Source: Pseudomonas cichorii
GTDB taxonomy: Bacteria; Pseudomonadota; Gammaproteobacteria; Pseudomonadales; Pseudomonadaceae
NCBI RefSeq assembly: GCF_018343775.1
Contig: NZ_CP074349.1
Location: 558,001-622,000, forward strand
Length of the DNA stretch: 64,000 nt
Direction: 5' to 3'
Shown here: one piece after another, positions 1-8,487 of the stretch
How positions within the stretch are numbered: the first letter of the stretch is position 1
Layout: each line of letters begins with the position of its first letter
The notes under the pieces: model-generated
Database searches by the model: none
The model's input: only the letters and a program-made list of their open reading frames with translations
What the model was told of the DNA's origin: nothing
Program-made: the position numbers and the translations under genes

Positions 1-2112
1 GCTGCGGATCACGACCATGTCGGGGTCTATGCTGCCGGCCGGTACACCGAGCAGTTTGCCGATCTGCTTGCTGGCCCGTTCATGCACATAGGCTTTGAAT
101 GGCTGCATGTGGGTGTGGGGTTGGGCGTCGTAATTCTTGCGTGCGCCGTTGGCAGCGTCTTCCAGGGCTACCAGTTCCTGGCGCTGTGCGAGGCTGGCTT
201 TTCGATACCAGTCAGGGGTGTGGCGCTCCTGCTCGGACAGCGCCACGCGAATATGCTGCTCGGCAAGGATGCGCAGGCCCGCGTCAAAGTTCGACAGGTT
301 GACCAGCCCAAGGAAGTCCGCCGAGGGGTAAGGTTTGAGCTTCAATGCAGCCAGTTGTTCTGCCAGTGCAGCGCGAGCCGTAACCTCGATCTGTTTGAGC
401 AGGTAGTCGCACAACGGGGCCGAACCGGCCCAGCCGACCAGCTCATTGCGCAGTTGGGTTTCATTGTCAAAGGCCCAGAAGCACTGAGGTTGCGCAGTAT
501 CGACCGCGACCAGAATCAGGCGCTCCAACTGGCCGGTTGCCGTTTCCTGGCGAATGACCAGCAGCTTGCTCAGTATCTGGCGGTTCAGCTTGACCTGCTG
601 GACGATCAGCCGAGAGTCCGTTGGGGACTGTTCCGGGTTCGTCACGGCTTCGACCGTTGTGAAGTCCTCGGGCCGGATATGGCCCTGCATTTTCGCTGCG
701 TACGCCAGGGAGCTTATCTGGCGGCGGGTCAGAAGCATCATGACTTGCTGGTTGTATTCCTTGTGGTACTCGGTTTGCTGAAAGGCAGCAAAACTCAGTC
801 GCAGGTCAAGTTCGTCGATGAGCTTTGCCAGATAGGCCGGAGTCAGGGAGGCGTAATCTGTTGCCAACGGTACGTCTTCAAGGCTGAAGGTCGTATGTTC
901 GAGAAATTCAGAACCCTGCTTGCGGTCACCAGGGTGCAGGCCGTACAGGGCCAGTTCTGTCAGTGAACGGGTCAGCGTGTAGGGGGCGCCTGTCACGGGA
1001 AGGGTGCGCTGAGTGGTTGCCTTGACGGCGCTCGGGTCCAGGTCGTAACCCAGGTCGTTGGCCAGTCGGGTGCGCAGTTGTGTCTTGGCAAACTGCTCCG
1101 GTGAAGCTGCCGCATTCAGTGCACTGATCGTGACTGCGCGAGCCTGATCATACTGTTGCAGACGCTCGGCATAGGCGTTGCGATCCTCCTGGCTGGCCAT
1201 CTTGATCCAGTCCGGCAGGCTGCGGCGGTAGCGTCTCTCCAGTGAAGCCAGCTCGCGCAGTTCCAGCATGGCGGCGGGACCGAACAGGCCGCGCATGCCG
1301 ATGGCCGCCTGGATAAGCGTCCGGCGTTTTGTTCTGTCATCGATTGCTGTCAGTGCGCAGGCGTAGCGGACATCTGCATACTGTTTATCCAGCAGCCTGT
1401 TCATGGCATAGGCGTAGGGCGCGCCAACGATGGGCTTGAGCAGCAGGTCGTTGGCCGTGAAGGGTTCGAGATGCAGATCGGGATCGTTGTCGATGGCTGT
1501 CAGCACGTCCTGATAGCGCTGCTCGAAGCAATTGAACAGCGCATCTTTCAACGTCGGATCATTGAGCCAGTTGGCGAGGGTTTCGCGCATCTCTGTCTGG
1601 CTGCTGAAGCCTGTGGCTCCAATGCCGGGCAAGACCAGCAGGGTATGCCCCTGTTCCCGGGACATCACCAGTGCACCCGCCACTTCGGCCTGTTCGTTTT
1701 CCTGAAGCTGCACCTGCAAGGCAAAGTTTCTGGCGGGAACTGTCTGGGGGGTATCCGACCGACGGCGTGAGGCGGGCAGGCACGCAATATAGTGCGCGGC
1801 GAGATCGCGCTCGTGGATCTTGATGCTCAGTTCGTCTCGCAGAGCTTGTTGCATGCCGGTCAGAAATTTCTCGTAGCGGGTTCCGTCGGATGCACTGGGT
1901 GCGTCCCAGTAGTCATTGATACGCTGCAACAGGCGGACGGTTTCCTGCTCTTGCCGTGAGGCGTCCGCATCCAGCAGGTCGTCATCGACTGCTGGAAGTG
2001 CGTTGAGATCAGTGAGCAGACTGGCGCTCAGCTCAGCGAGCCTTTTGAGGGCAGCCGAAGCCGCAGGCAAGGTATCGTCGGGGAACCCGGTTGAAGGGGG
2101 CAATGTTTCCAT
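1..2112 (-). CDS. Large DUF6543 / dermonecrotic-toxin-like protein, N-terminal 704 residues (C-terminus off window)
   Basis: One uninterrupted frame runs from an ATG at 2112 to the left edge without a stop, so the protein exceeds 704 residues. GGAAAG lies 9 bases before the ATG. No signal peptide or membrane segment is visible, and the sequence is rich in Leu, Ala, Gln and charged residues. A P-D-W-x(3)-A-S motif occurs twice: SLPDWIKMAS near residue 298 and TPDWYRKAS near 632. Each is followed by a charged helix, suggesting two related modules. From memory this pattern is typical of the very large Pseudomonas proteins annotated as DUF6543 or dermonecrotic-toxin-domain proteins, some of which end in leucine-rich repeats and a ubiquitin-ligase-like domain. 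The C-terminal part that would settle its activity is outside the window. Family assignment is moderate; function unknown. Confidence 0.7.
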   Translation of the reverse strand, partial: METLPPSTGFPDDTLPAASAALKRLAELSASLLTDLNALPAVDDDLLDADASRQEQETVRLLQRINDYWDAPSASDGTRYEKFLTGMQQALRDELSIKIHERDLAAHYIACLPASRRRSDTPQTVPARNFALQVQLQENEQAEVAGALVMSREQGHTLLVLPGIGATGFSSQTEMRETLANWLNDPTLKDALFNCFEQRYQDVLTAIDNDPDLHLEPFTANDLLLKPIVGAPYAYAMNRLLDKQYADVRYACALTAIDDRTKRRTLIQAAIGMRGLFGPAAMLELRELASLERRYRRSLPDWIKMASQEDRNAYAERLQQYDQARAVTISALNAAASPEQFAKTQLRTRLANDLGYDLDPSAVKATTQRTLPVTGAPYTLTRSLTELALYGLHPGDRKQGSEFLEHTTFSLEDVPLATDYASLTPAYLAKLIDELDLRLSFAAFQQTEYHKEYNQQVMMLLTRRQISSLAYAAKMQGHIRPEDFTTVEAVTNPEQSPTDSRLIVQQVKLNRQILSKLLVIRQETATGQLERLILVAVDTAQPQCFWAFDNETQLRNELVGWAGSAPLCDYLLKQIEVTARAALAEQLAALKLKPYPSADFLGLVNLSNFDAGLRILAEQHIRVALSEQERHTPDWYRKASLAQRQELVALEDAANGARKNYDAQPHTHMQPFKAYVHERASKQIGKLLGVPAGSIDPDMVVIRS

Positions 2113-2433
2113 GTGTCTACTTTCCGTTGAGCACTTCAAGCGCTGAGGTTTGATTGAGGGCCGTCGGGCCGACTGTGATGGGGCCCAATCAATCAGAAAC
2201 AGTGCGCAGCGGGGGTGTAGATAATTATTGGATGCCGGATATGGGGTAGCCATTCAGCGCTTTTTCGTGATGGCACCTGGCTGTATATTCCGATCGGCTT
2301 TCAGTCCCCGAGCCAAATCCCCGGTCATTACGCTATAATCGCGCGCTTTAGCTGTCCCTGGCCCGCAGTGCGGGGGGCACACCTTTTCTCGGGCGCGACG
2401 CGCCTGCATGCAGACTAAAGAGGCTAGACCCTA
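2113..2433. other. Intergenic region between divergent genes
   Basis: A 321-base gap separates the toxin-like gene (leftward) from the carbamoyltransferase (rightward), so it must hold both promoters. The only clear element is a perfect TATAAT at 2334-2339. No tRNA, repeat or small ORF with a good ribosome site was found. Confidence 0.6.
2334..2339 (+). promoter_or_regulatory. Probable -10 box for the LPS carbamoyltransferase operon
   Basis: A perfect TATAAT followed by a GC-rich discriminator lies about 95 bases before the GTG start at 2434. No good -35 hexamer is seen at 16-18 bases, so the promoter call is moderate. Confidence 0.5.
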
Positions 2434-4188
2434 GTGGCATTGACGATCCTTGGCCTGTCCGGCGCCCTTAGCCATGATCCTTCCGCAGCGCTTTATATCG
2501 ACGGCAAGCTGATTGCGGCGGCTGAAGAAGAGCGTTTCGTTCGCGACAAACATGCAAAGAACCGCATGCCCTACGAGTCGGCGAAGTTCTGTCTGGAACA
2601 GGCAGGCATCAAGCCTTCGGACGTCGATGTGGTCGCGATTCCGTTCGCGCCGATCAGCCTGTTCGGCAAGGCTCGCTGGCACTACGCCAAGCGTTACTGG
2701 TATGCACCTGACCGCGCACTTGATGCACTGTTGATGGGCAACCGCCGCTACAAGCGCTACCGCAACAAGATTGTCTGGTGCCTTGAGCAATTGGGCTTCG
2801 ATCCGAAAAAGATCAAGATCGAGCCGGTCGAGCACCACCTGGCCCACGCTTCCAGCGCTTACCACTGCTCCGGTTTCAAGGAAAAGACCGCGATCATGGG
2901 TATCGACGGCAAGGGTGAGTACGCCACGACCTTCTTCGGCTATGGCGAAAACGGCAAGATTCACAAGATCAAGGAATTCTTCGATCCGGACTCCCTCGGC
3001 GGCCTGTATGGCGCTATCACCGAGTTCCTCGGCTTCGAGATGCTCGACGGCGAGTTCAAGGTCATGGGCATGGCTCCGTATGGCGATGCCAGCAAGTATG
3101 ACTTCTCGCGTCTGGCGACCTTTGAAAACGGCGAGTTGGTGATCAACACCGAACTGGCCAACGTCATCGGCCTGCGTCGCTATAAAGAGAACGGCAAGGG
3201 CTTCTACTTCTCGCCGAAACTGATCGAGTGGCTGGGTCCGAAGCGTGTGGGCGATGTGGCCGATGAGCCTTACATCCACTACGCCGCCAGCATGCAGGCG
3301 CTGTTCGAGAAACTGGCGCTGCAAATGATGGATCACTACCTGGGTGACATCCTCAAGGAAACCGGCAAGATCGCCTTCGCGGGCGGCTGTGCGCTGAACG
3401 TGAAGCTGAACCAGCGCATCATTGCCCGTCCGGAAGTGAAAGAACTGTTTGTCCAGCCTGCCTCCGGCGACGCCGGTACGGCAGTCGGCGCAGCCGCGTA
3501 CGTGTCTCACGCCCGTGGCGTGCCGGTCGAGAAGATGGAGCACGTCTACCTCGGCCCGGCCTACAGCAACGAAGACGTGATCGCAGCCTGCGCCCGTCAT
3601 CCGGACAAGCCAGTCTGGCGTCAGATCGAAAACACGCCTGAGCGCATCGCGAAAATCATGGTCGAAGGCAATCCGGTGGCGTGGTTCCAGGGTCGCATGG
3701 AGTTTGGTCCGCGTGCCCTGGGTGGTCGTTCGATCATCGGTTGCCCAAGCATTCCGGGTGTTGCCAACCGCATCAACGAACAGATCAAGTTCCGCGAGCG
3801 CTGGAGGCCTTTCTGCCCGTCGATGCTCGACACCGTGGCACCGCAGATGATCACCATCGATCATCCTGCGCCGTTCATGACCTTCACCTTTGAAGTGGCT
3901 GAAGAGTGGAAGACCCGTGTGCCGGAAGTCGTTCACGAAGACGGCACGTCCCGTGCCCAGGTGCTCAAGCGCGAATACAACCCGCGCTACTACGACATGA
4001 TGAAGGCACTGGAAAACCTGACGGGCAACGGTGTGTCGCTCAACACCTCGCTTAACCGTCGTGGCGAGCCGATGATCTGCTCGCCCACCGATGCGCTGAA
4101 CATGTTCTTCGGGTCGGATCTGCAGTACCTGATCATGGAAGACATTCTGGTGGTCAAAGACGGCGTGGATACGTACGAGAATGCCTGA
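2434..4188 (+). CDS. NodU/TobZ-family carbamoyltransferase, LPS core modification (WapO-like)
   Basis: The 584-residue protein has the two parts of NodU-type O-carbamoyltransferases. The N-terminal ASKHA/Kae1-like domain starts with a glycine-rich strand and holds the metal-binding histidines H134, H135 and H138 (VEHHLAHAS). The C-terminal YrdC-like part contains MEFGPRALGGRS. Such enzymes move carbamoyl from carbamoyl phosphate to a sugar hydroxyl. In P. aeruginosa the neighbouring homologue carbamoylates heptose II of the LPS inner core, and the position here next to core glycosyltransferases fits that role. The start is GTG at 2434. The gene overlaps the next one by 8 bases, implying one operon. 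The family is certain; the exact acceptor is inferred. Confidence 0.93.
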   Translation: MALTILGLSGALSHDPSAALYIDGKLIAAAEEERFVRDKHAKNRMPYESAKFCLEQAGIKPSDVDVVAIPFAPISLFGKARWHYAKRYWYAPDRALDALLMGNRRYKRYRNKIVWCLEQLGFDPKKIKIEPVEHHLAHASSAYHCSGFKEKTAIMGIDGKGEYATTFFGYGENGKIHKIKEFFDPDSLGGLYGAITEFLGFEMLDGEFKVMGMAPYGDASKYDFSRLATFENGELVINTELANVIGLRRYKENGKGFYFSPKLIEWLGPKRVGDVADEPYIHYAASMQALFEKLALQMMDHYLGDILKETGKIAFAGGCALNVKLNQRIIARPEVKELFVQPASGDAGTAVGAAAYVSHARGVPVEKMEHVYLGPAYSNEDVIAACARHPDKPVWRQIENTPERIAKIMVEGNPVAWFQGRMEFGPRALGGRSIIGCPSIPGVANRINEQIKFRERWRPFCPSMLDTVAPQMITIDHPAPFMTFTFEVAEEWKTRVPEVVHEDGTSRAQVLKREYNPRYYDMMKALENLTGNGVSLNTSLNRRGEPMICSPTDALNMFFGSDLQYLIMEDILVVKDGVDTYENA

Positions 4189-5077
4189 GCCACTGATCAG
4201 CGTCGTCATCCCGGCTTACAACTATGCCTCGTTGTTGCCGCGAGCGATTGATTCGGTGCTGTCTCAGTTGGCAGATGATGTTGAGCTGGTGGTCGTCAAT
4301 GATGGTTCCACCGACGACACCCGGCAGGTGCTCGATGACTATCAGACTCGTCACGCAAGTGGCTTGACCGTGGTTCATCAGGCCAATGCCGGTGCGGCTG
4401 CTGCGCGTAACCATGGCGTTCGTCTGGCTCGGGGCCGCTATGCCCTGATGCTGGATGCCGATGACGAATTGTTGCCGGATGCCCTGGCCGCGTTGCGCAA
4501 GGCCGTGACGGATAATCCTGACGTCGGGCTGGTGCTGGGTGGGCAGGTTTCTGTCTACCCGGACGGGCGTGAGCGGGTCCGCCAGCCGACGCCGGCCCAA
4601 GGCAGCCCGGAGCAGTTGATTCGCCGGTATCTGTTGCAGAAGAAAATCGCGATTTCCCATTGCTGCACCCTGTTGCGGCGGGATCTTCTGCTCCAGCGTC
4701 CTTATCCGCAAAGCCTGCGCTCGGGCGAGGATATTCCGGTGTTTGCCTACGTTCTGGTCAGCGCACCTGTTGCGCTGGTGCAGCAGCCGATCGCGCGTAT
4801 CTACAAGCACGCCGACAGCCTGCGCCATAGCCGTGCCGACGAAGAAAGTGTGGCCACAGGGCTGATCAAGGAAGTATTCGCACACCTGCCGGACGAGTGC
4901 CGTGTTCTTCTGCCTCGCTATTCTGCTCAGGTCTATCTCTCGTTGTTTCGCGCCGCTCAACTGGCTGGCGATTACTCCGTGGCGCGTCGCTATTACCTGC
5001 GTGCTCTTCGTTTCAGTCCCTTGCAGGCACTGAAGTGGAGTTACGTGCGCAAGGCGCTCAAGTTCGGGAAGCGCTGA
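4181..5077 (+). CDS. GT2-family glycosyltransferase, LPS core/O-antigen region
   Basis: The 298-residue protein is a GT-A fold family 2 glycosyltransferase. It opens with VVIPAYNYASLLPRAIDSVL (residues 8-27), has the nucleotide-binding VNDGSTDDT at 39-47 and a metal-binding DADD at 92-95. The C-terminal part is helical and may sit on the inner membrane surface; no transmembrane segment is seen. The ATG lies within the end of the carbamoyltransferase gene and the stop overlaps the next start (TGATG), so expression is probably translationally coupled. By position it could correspond to the rhamnosyltransferase WapR of P. aeruginosa, but donor and acceptor cannot be read from sequence. Confidence 0.88.
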   Translation: MPEPLISVVIPAYNYASLLPRAIDSVLSQLADDVELVVVNDGSTDDTRQVLDDYQTRHASGLTVVHQANAGAAAARNHGVRLARGRYALMLDADDELLPDALAALRKAVTDNPDVGLVLGGQVSVYPDGRERVRQPTPAQGSPEQLIRRYLLQKKIAISHCCTLLRRDLLLQRPYPQSLRSGEDIPVFAYVLVSAPVALVQQPIARIYKHADSLRHSRADEESVATGLIKEVFAHLPDECRVLLPRYSAQVYLSLFRAAQLAGDYSVARRYYLRALRFSPLQALKWSYVRKALKFGKR

Positions 5078-6033
5078 TGCGCATTCTGGTCCTGACCTGC
5101 ACGCCGAGAGAGCCCGATAACCGCCAGCTATGGCAGGGCCTCAAGCGCTTTGGCGATGTGGAAGTGCGCTACGTCGATCGCGAGCAGCACAAGCAGTTGG
5201 GCCGTGTCTTGAGCGGGATCGATTTCTCGCTCTATGACCGCGTTGTGGTCGATCTGCTCTTTCGCTACCTGTGCAGGCAGGCTCGCCAGCTCAAGCGTAT
5301 TTCAGGGCTGCTGATCTACGAGGAAGATGCCTGTCAGGAGTTCATTTCCGGCTCGCGGTGGCAGGGGAAGTTTTCCGCTTTCTATCGCAGGATACCCAAC
5401 GCCAGGGTGATCATGACCGGCTTTCGAGTCGCCGAGCGCTTTCGTGAAATGGGCGTCGATGCCCACTTTCTGGCCAAGGGCTATAACTCTTCCTCGTTAT
5501 ACGTCAGTGGCATCGAGCGTGATATCGAGCTGGGATTCATCGGTCGTCTGGGCAGCGATACGTACCGTGAGCGGAGGGATTTCCTGCAACGTGCCGTTGA
5601 GCGCTATCAGCTTGAGCTCATGCGAACAGCGCCCGGCGACGAGTACCGTGAAGCGCTCAATCGCATCCGGGTATTTGTCAGTGCGGATATCGGGCTTGGC
5701 GAATACATGGCGAAGAACTTCGAGGCCATGGCTTGCGGCTGTGTATTGCTGGCTTACCGCCAGGGGCAGGGCGAAGAGCAGGCGATCGGCCTGGAGGATG
5801 GCGTCAATGCCATGCTCTACGACAATGAGCAGGAGTTTTCGGAAAAGCTGGCACTGTTACGCAGTGACCCCGCGCTGCTTGCCCGTGTCGGGGAGCAGGG
5901 GCTGCTTTTTGCGCAGCAGTATCTTGATTACTTCAAGCAGTCCGAAGTCGTTTTTCGGCACCTTTCGCAGGACTTCCCGGCGCCTGACGTCATGAGCCTC
6001 TTTGACCGGCTGATGTTCAAGCTCGGAAGATAA
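5077..6033 (+). CDS. Ssg-like glycosyltransferase for cell-surface polysaccharide
   Basis: The 318-residue protein resembles Ssg (PA5001), needed in pseudomonads for normal LPS or exopolysaccharide, surface spreading and phage attachment. The N-terminal Rossmann-like half starts MRILVLTCTP. The C-terminal half has a GT-B donor-site pattern near residues 208-250 (LGEYMAKNFEAMACGCVLLA), like CgeB/GT4-type enzymes. I chose the ATG at 5077 because it overlaps the previous stop and starts on a core beta strand. An in-frame upstream start at 4897 would run through the previous gene and gives a non-homologous extension. It is third in the operon. The donor sugar is unknown. Confidence 0.85.
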   Translation: MRILVLTCTPREPDNRQLWQGLKRFGDVEVRYVDREQHKQLGRVLSGIDFSLYDRVVVDLLFRYLCRQARQLKRISGLLIYEEDACQEFISGSRWQGKFSAFYRRIPNARVIMTGFRVAERFREMGVDAHFLAKGYNSSSLYVSGIERDIELGFIGRLGSDTYRERRDFLQRAVERYQLELMRTAPGDEYREALNRIRVFVSADIGLGEYMAKNFEAMACGCVLLAYRQGQGEEQAIGLEDGVNAMLYDNEQEFSEKLALLRSDPALLARVGEQGLLFAQQYLDYFKQSEVVFRHLSQDFPAPDVMSLFDRLMFKLGR

Positions 6034-6048
6034 TCGCTCCGGCTTTTC

Positions 6049-6666
6049 TCAGGCTCTTGCCTGATTCGCTGCCACTTCATAAGCACGCATGAGCTCATCC
6101 CACGGGAAGTCGGAAATCTTGCTGCGTCGCAGGTAATTCTGCAGATGCTGGAAGTTGCGTCTTACCATCGACTTGCTGAGCGGCTTTCTCTTGAAACGGG
6201 TGTCGAGGAAGTCGATCAGGCCAAAACCCTGGTCGGGCGTACGCAGCACATTGCCCAGATGCAACGAACGGAAATAGATGCCTCGTTGATGCAGGAAGTG
6301 GATGTAGCGGGCAAGTTCAGGCAGCAGGTTCATGAAAGTCTCGAACGACTGCTTGTAGAGCGAGTCCAGAGGCGTGCCGGGCAAAGGTTGATACAGGCAT
6401 GCGCTGATCCCTTTGGAAGGCTCGACCCAGAACACATCGTTGACCTGCGGCGTATTGATGCCGCGCTCGCGCAGGCGGCAGCTTTGCTGATAGAAACGTT
6501 GAGCATCGGGGTTCAAACGAACCAGAAACGGATGGCGCCTGCTGCGAAAAATCTTCAATAGCTCACCGCTGGCAAGGCTGATGACCTTGGGGCCATGGCT
6601 GTCTTTTTCCAGAACGGTCCCTTCGGTTAGCCAATCTTGCATTTGGTTCGCTGTTACAATGCGCAT
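6049..6666 (-). CDS. WaaP/RIO-like kinase-fold protein (toluene-tolerance type), LPS core region
   Basis: The 205-residue protein has traces of a small protein-kinase fold: an N-terminal LASGELLKIF strand with a possible ATP-binding lysine, a catalytic-loop-like GIYFRSLHLGNVLR, and FGLIDFLDTR in place of the DFG segment. These resemble the WaaP/RfaP/InaA families that phosphorylate LPS core heptose. From memory homologues at this locus (PA4998-like) are annotated as putative toluene tolerance protein or LPS kinase. The usual H-x-D is replaced by S-L-H-L-G-N, so activity is uncertain. It is transcribed against its neighbours, with its stop 15 bases past the Ssg-like gene and only 33 bases between its start and msbA. 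Confidence 0.75.
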   Translation of the reverse strand: MRIVTANQMQDWLTEGTVLEKDSHGPKVISLASGELLKIFRSRRHPFLVRLNPDAQRFYQQSCRLRERGINTPQVNDVFWVEPSKGISACLYQPLPGTPLDSLYKQSFETFMNLLPELARYIHFLHQRGIYFRSLHLGNVLRTPDQGFGLIDFLDTRFKRKPLSKSMVRRNFQHLQNYLRRSKISDFPWDELMRAYEVAANQARA

Positions 6667-6699
6667 CTGTCTCTCTTATGAATGGTACGGGGCGCTTTA

Positions 6700-8487
6700 A
6701 TGGCCAGTTCTACCCAGCAGTCAAGCATGAAAATCTATCTGAGATTGTTGAAATACGTGGTCCCCTACTGGAGGTCGTTTGCCGTAAGTATCATCGGCTT
6801 TCTTTTGTTTGCCTCCAGTCAGCCCATGCTGGCCGACATGCTCAAACACTTTCTCAATGCCCTGCAGGAGCCGGATGGCAGCAAATTTCTTGGCGTGTCG
6901 CTGATTCTCGGGGTACCGCTGCTGATTGTACTCATTGCGGTCTACCAAGGCATAGGCTCATTTTTGGGTAACTATTACCTGGCAAAAGTGGCTCGCGGCG
7001 TCGTTCATGACCTGCGTTGCTCCTTGTTCGACAACCTGCTGACTCTGCCAAACCGTTATTTCGATAACCATAATTCGGGCCATTTGATTTCACGTATCAC
7101 CTACAACGTGACCATGGTCACAGGTGCGGCCACCGATGCAATCAAAGTGGTGATTCGTGAAGGGTTCACGGTTGTATTCCTGATCGGTTACCTGCTGTAC
7201 AGCAACTGGAAAATGACCCTCGTCATGCTGGCCATCCTGCCGATCATCGCGGTCATGGTCAGCAGCGCCAGCAAGAAATTTCGCAAGCAAAGCAAGAAAA
7301 TCCAGGAAGCGATGGGCGACGTTACCCATGTCGCTTCAGAGGCGATTCAGGGGTATCGGGTTGTACGCAGTTTCGGTGGAGAAACCTACGAGAAGCAGCG
7401 TTTTCAGGATGCCAGCGCCAGCAACATGAACCGCAGCCTCGGCATGACCCGCACGCAGTCCATCTACACGCCCATGTTGCAGTTGGTCATTTATGTGGCG
7501 ATGGCGATTCTGATGTATCTGGTGCTGTACATGCGTGGCGATGCTTCTGCTGGTGAACTGATCGCTTACATCACTGCGGCAGGCTTGCTGCCAAAGCCGA
7601 TTCGTCAGCTTTCGGAAGTGAGTGCGACCATCCAGAAAGGCTTGGCGGCTGCCGAAAACATTTTCGAGCAACTGGACGAAGAGCCTGAAGTGGACAGCGG
7701 CACATGCGAACAGGAACATGTTTCCGGTCGTCTGGAAGTGCGTAACCTGACGTTCGCCTACCCGAATGTCGAAACGCCTGTACTCAAGGATATTTCCTTC
7801 ACTGCCGAGCCGGGGCAGATGGTCGCGCTGGTGGGGCGCTCGGGTAGCGGGAAATCCACACTGGCCAACCTGATTCCGCGTTTCTATCACCACAGCGAAG
7901 GGCAGATCCTTCTTGATGGTGTCGATGTCGAAGATTACAAACTGAACAATCTGCGCCAGCACATCGCGCTGGTGAACCAGCAGGTCACCTTGTTCAACGA
8001 TACCGTCACCAACAACATCGCCTACGGTGATCTTGCCGGTGCGCCCATCGAAGATGTGCAAAAGGCCGCCGAAGCCGCCTATGCCGCCGAGTTCATCGTA
8101 CAGATGCCTCAGGGCTACGAGACGCTGGTGGGCGAGAACGGTGTCCTGCTTTCCGGCGGGCAGCGTCAGCGTCTGGCGATTGCTCGTGCGTTGCTCAAGA
8201 ATGCGCCACTGCTGATCCTCGACGAAGCGACCTCGGCTCTCGATACCGAATCCGAGCGCCATATCCAGGCTGCACTGGATGAAGTGGTCAAGGGGCGCAC
8301 GACACTGGTCATTGCTCACCGCCTGACGACCATTGAAAAGGCCGATCTGATCCTGGTCATGGACCGTGGGCAGATTGTCGAGCGCGGTACCCATGAGCAA
8401 TTGCTTGCTCTCAATGGTTACTACGCACGTCTTCACGAGAAGGATTTCAAGGAAGAAAGCGAGGGCGTTACAGGAGGCGCCCTTTGA
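6700..8487 (+). CDS. msbA: Lipid A-core flippase, ABC exporter MsbA
   Basis: MsbA flips lipid A-core across the inner membrane using ATP. The N-terminal half has six predicted membrane helices. The nucleotide-binding half shows Walker A GRSGSGKST (379-387), signature LSGGQ (484-488), Walker B LLILDEA (504-510) and the switch histidine in IAHRLTT. I chose ATG 6700 because it has an upstream GGGG; an ATG at 6682 in the same frame has no ribosome site. The 595-residue length is normal for the family. It overlaps the TTG start of the next gene by 4 bases, and its neighbours are all lipid A/core genes. Confidence 0.95.
   Translation: MASSTQQSSMKIYLRLLKYVVPYWRSFAVSIIGFLLFASSQPMLADMLKHFLNALQEPDGSKFLGVSLILGVPLLIVLIAVYQGIGSFLGNYYLAKVARGVVHDLRCSLFDNLLTLPNRYFDNHNSGHLISRITYNVTMVTGAATDAIKVVIREGFTVVFLIGYLLYSNWKMTLVMLAILPIIAVMVSSASKKFRKQSKKIQEAMGDVTHVASEAIQGYRVVRSFGGETYEKQRFQDASASNMNRSLGMTRTQSIYTPMLQLVIYVAMAILMYLVLYMRGDASAGELIAYITAAGLLPKPIRQLSEVSATIQKGLAAAENIFEQLDEEPEVDSGTCEQEHVSGRLEVRNLTFAYPNVETPVLKDISFTAEPGQMVALVGRSGSGKSTLANLIPRFYHHSEGQILLDGVDVEDYKLNNLRQHIALVNQQVTLFNDTVTNNIAYGDLAGAPIEDVQKAAEAAYAAEFIVQMPQGYETLVGENGVLLSGGQRQRLAIARALLKNAPLLILDEATSALDTESERHIQAALDEVVKGRTTLVIAHRLTTIEKADLILVMDRGQIVERGTHEQLLALNGYYARLHEKDFKEESEGVTGGAL
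8472..8477 (+). promoter_or_regulatory. Strong ribosome-binding site that fixes a TTG start
   Basis: AGGAGG lies 6 bases before the TTG at 8484, inside the last codons of msbA. It is the strongest ribosome site near this junction and supports the TTG as the start of the mig-14-like gene. Confidence 0.8.

Noticed and set aside
82..966. 294-codon plus-strand open frame
   Set aside because: It is antisense to the toxin-like gene, whose 704-codon frame is longer, starts at a ribosome site and has family features.
2431..4209. 592-codon open frame on the minus strand
   Set aside because: It is antisense to the well-supported carbamoyltransferase and has no ribosome site or recognisable domain.
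4897..5076. Longer N-terminus for the Ssg-like protein
   Set aside because: This stretch overlaps the preceding glycosyltransferase in another frame and is low-complexity; the ATG at 5077 overlaps the previous stop.
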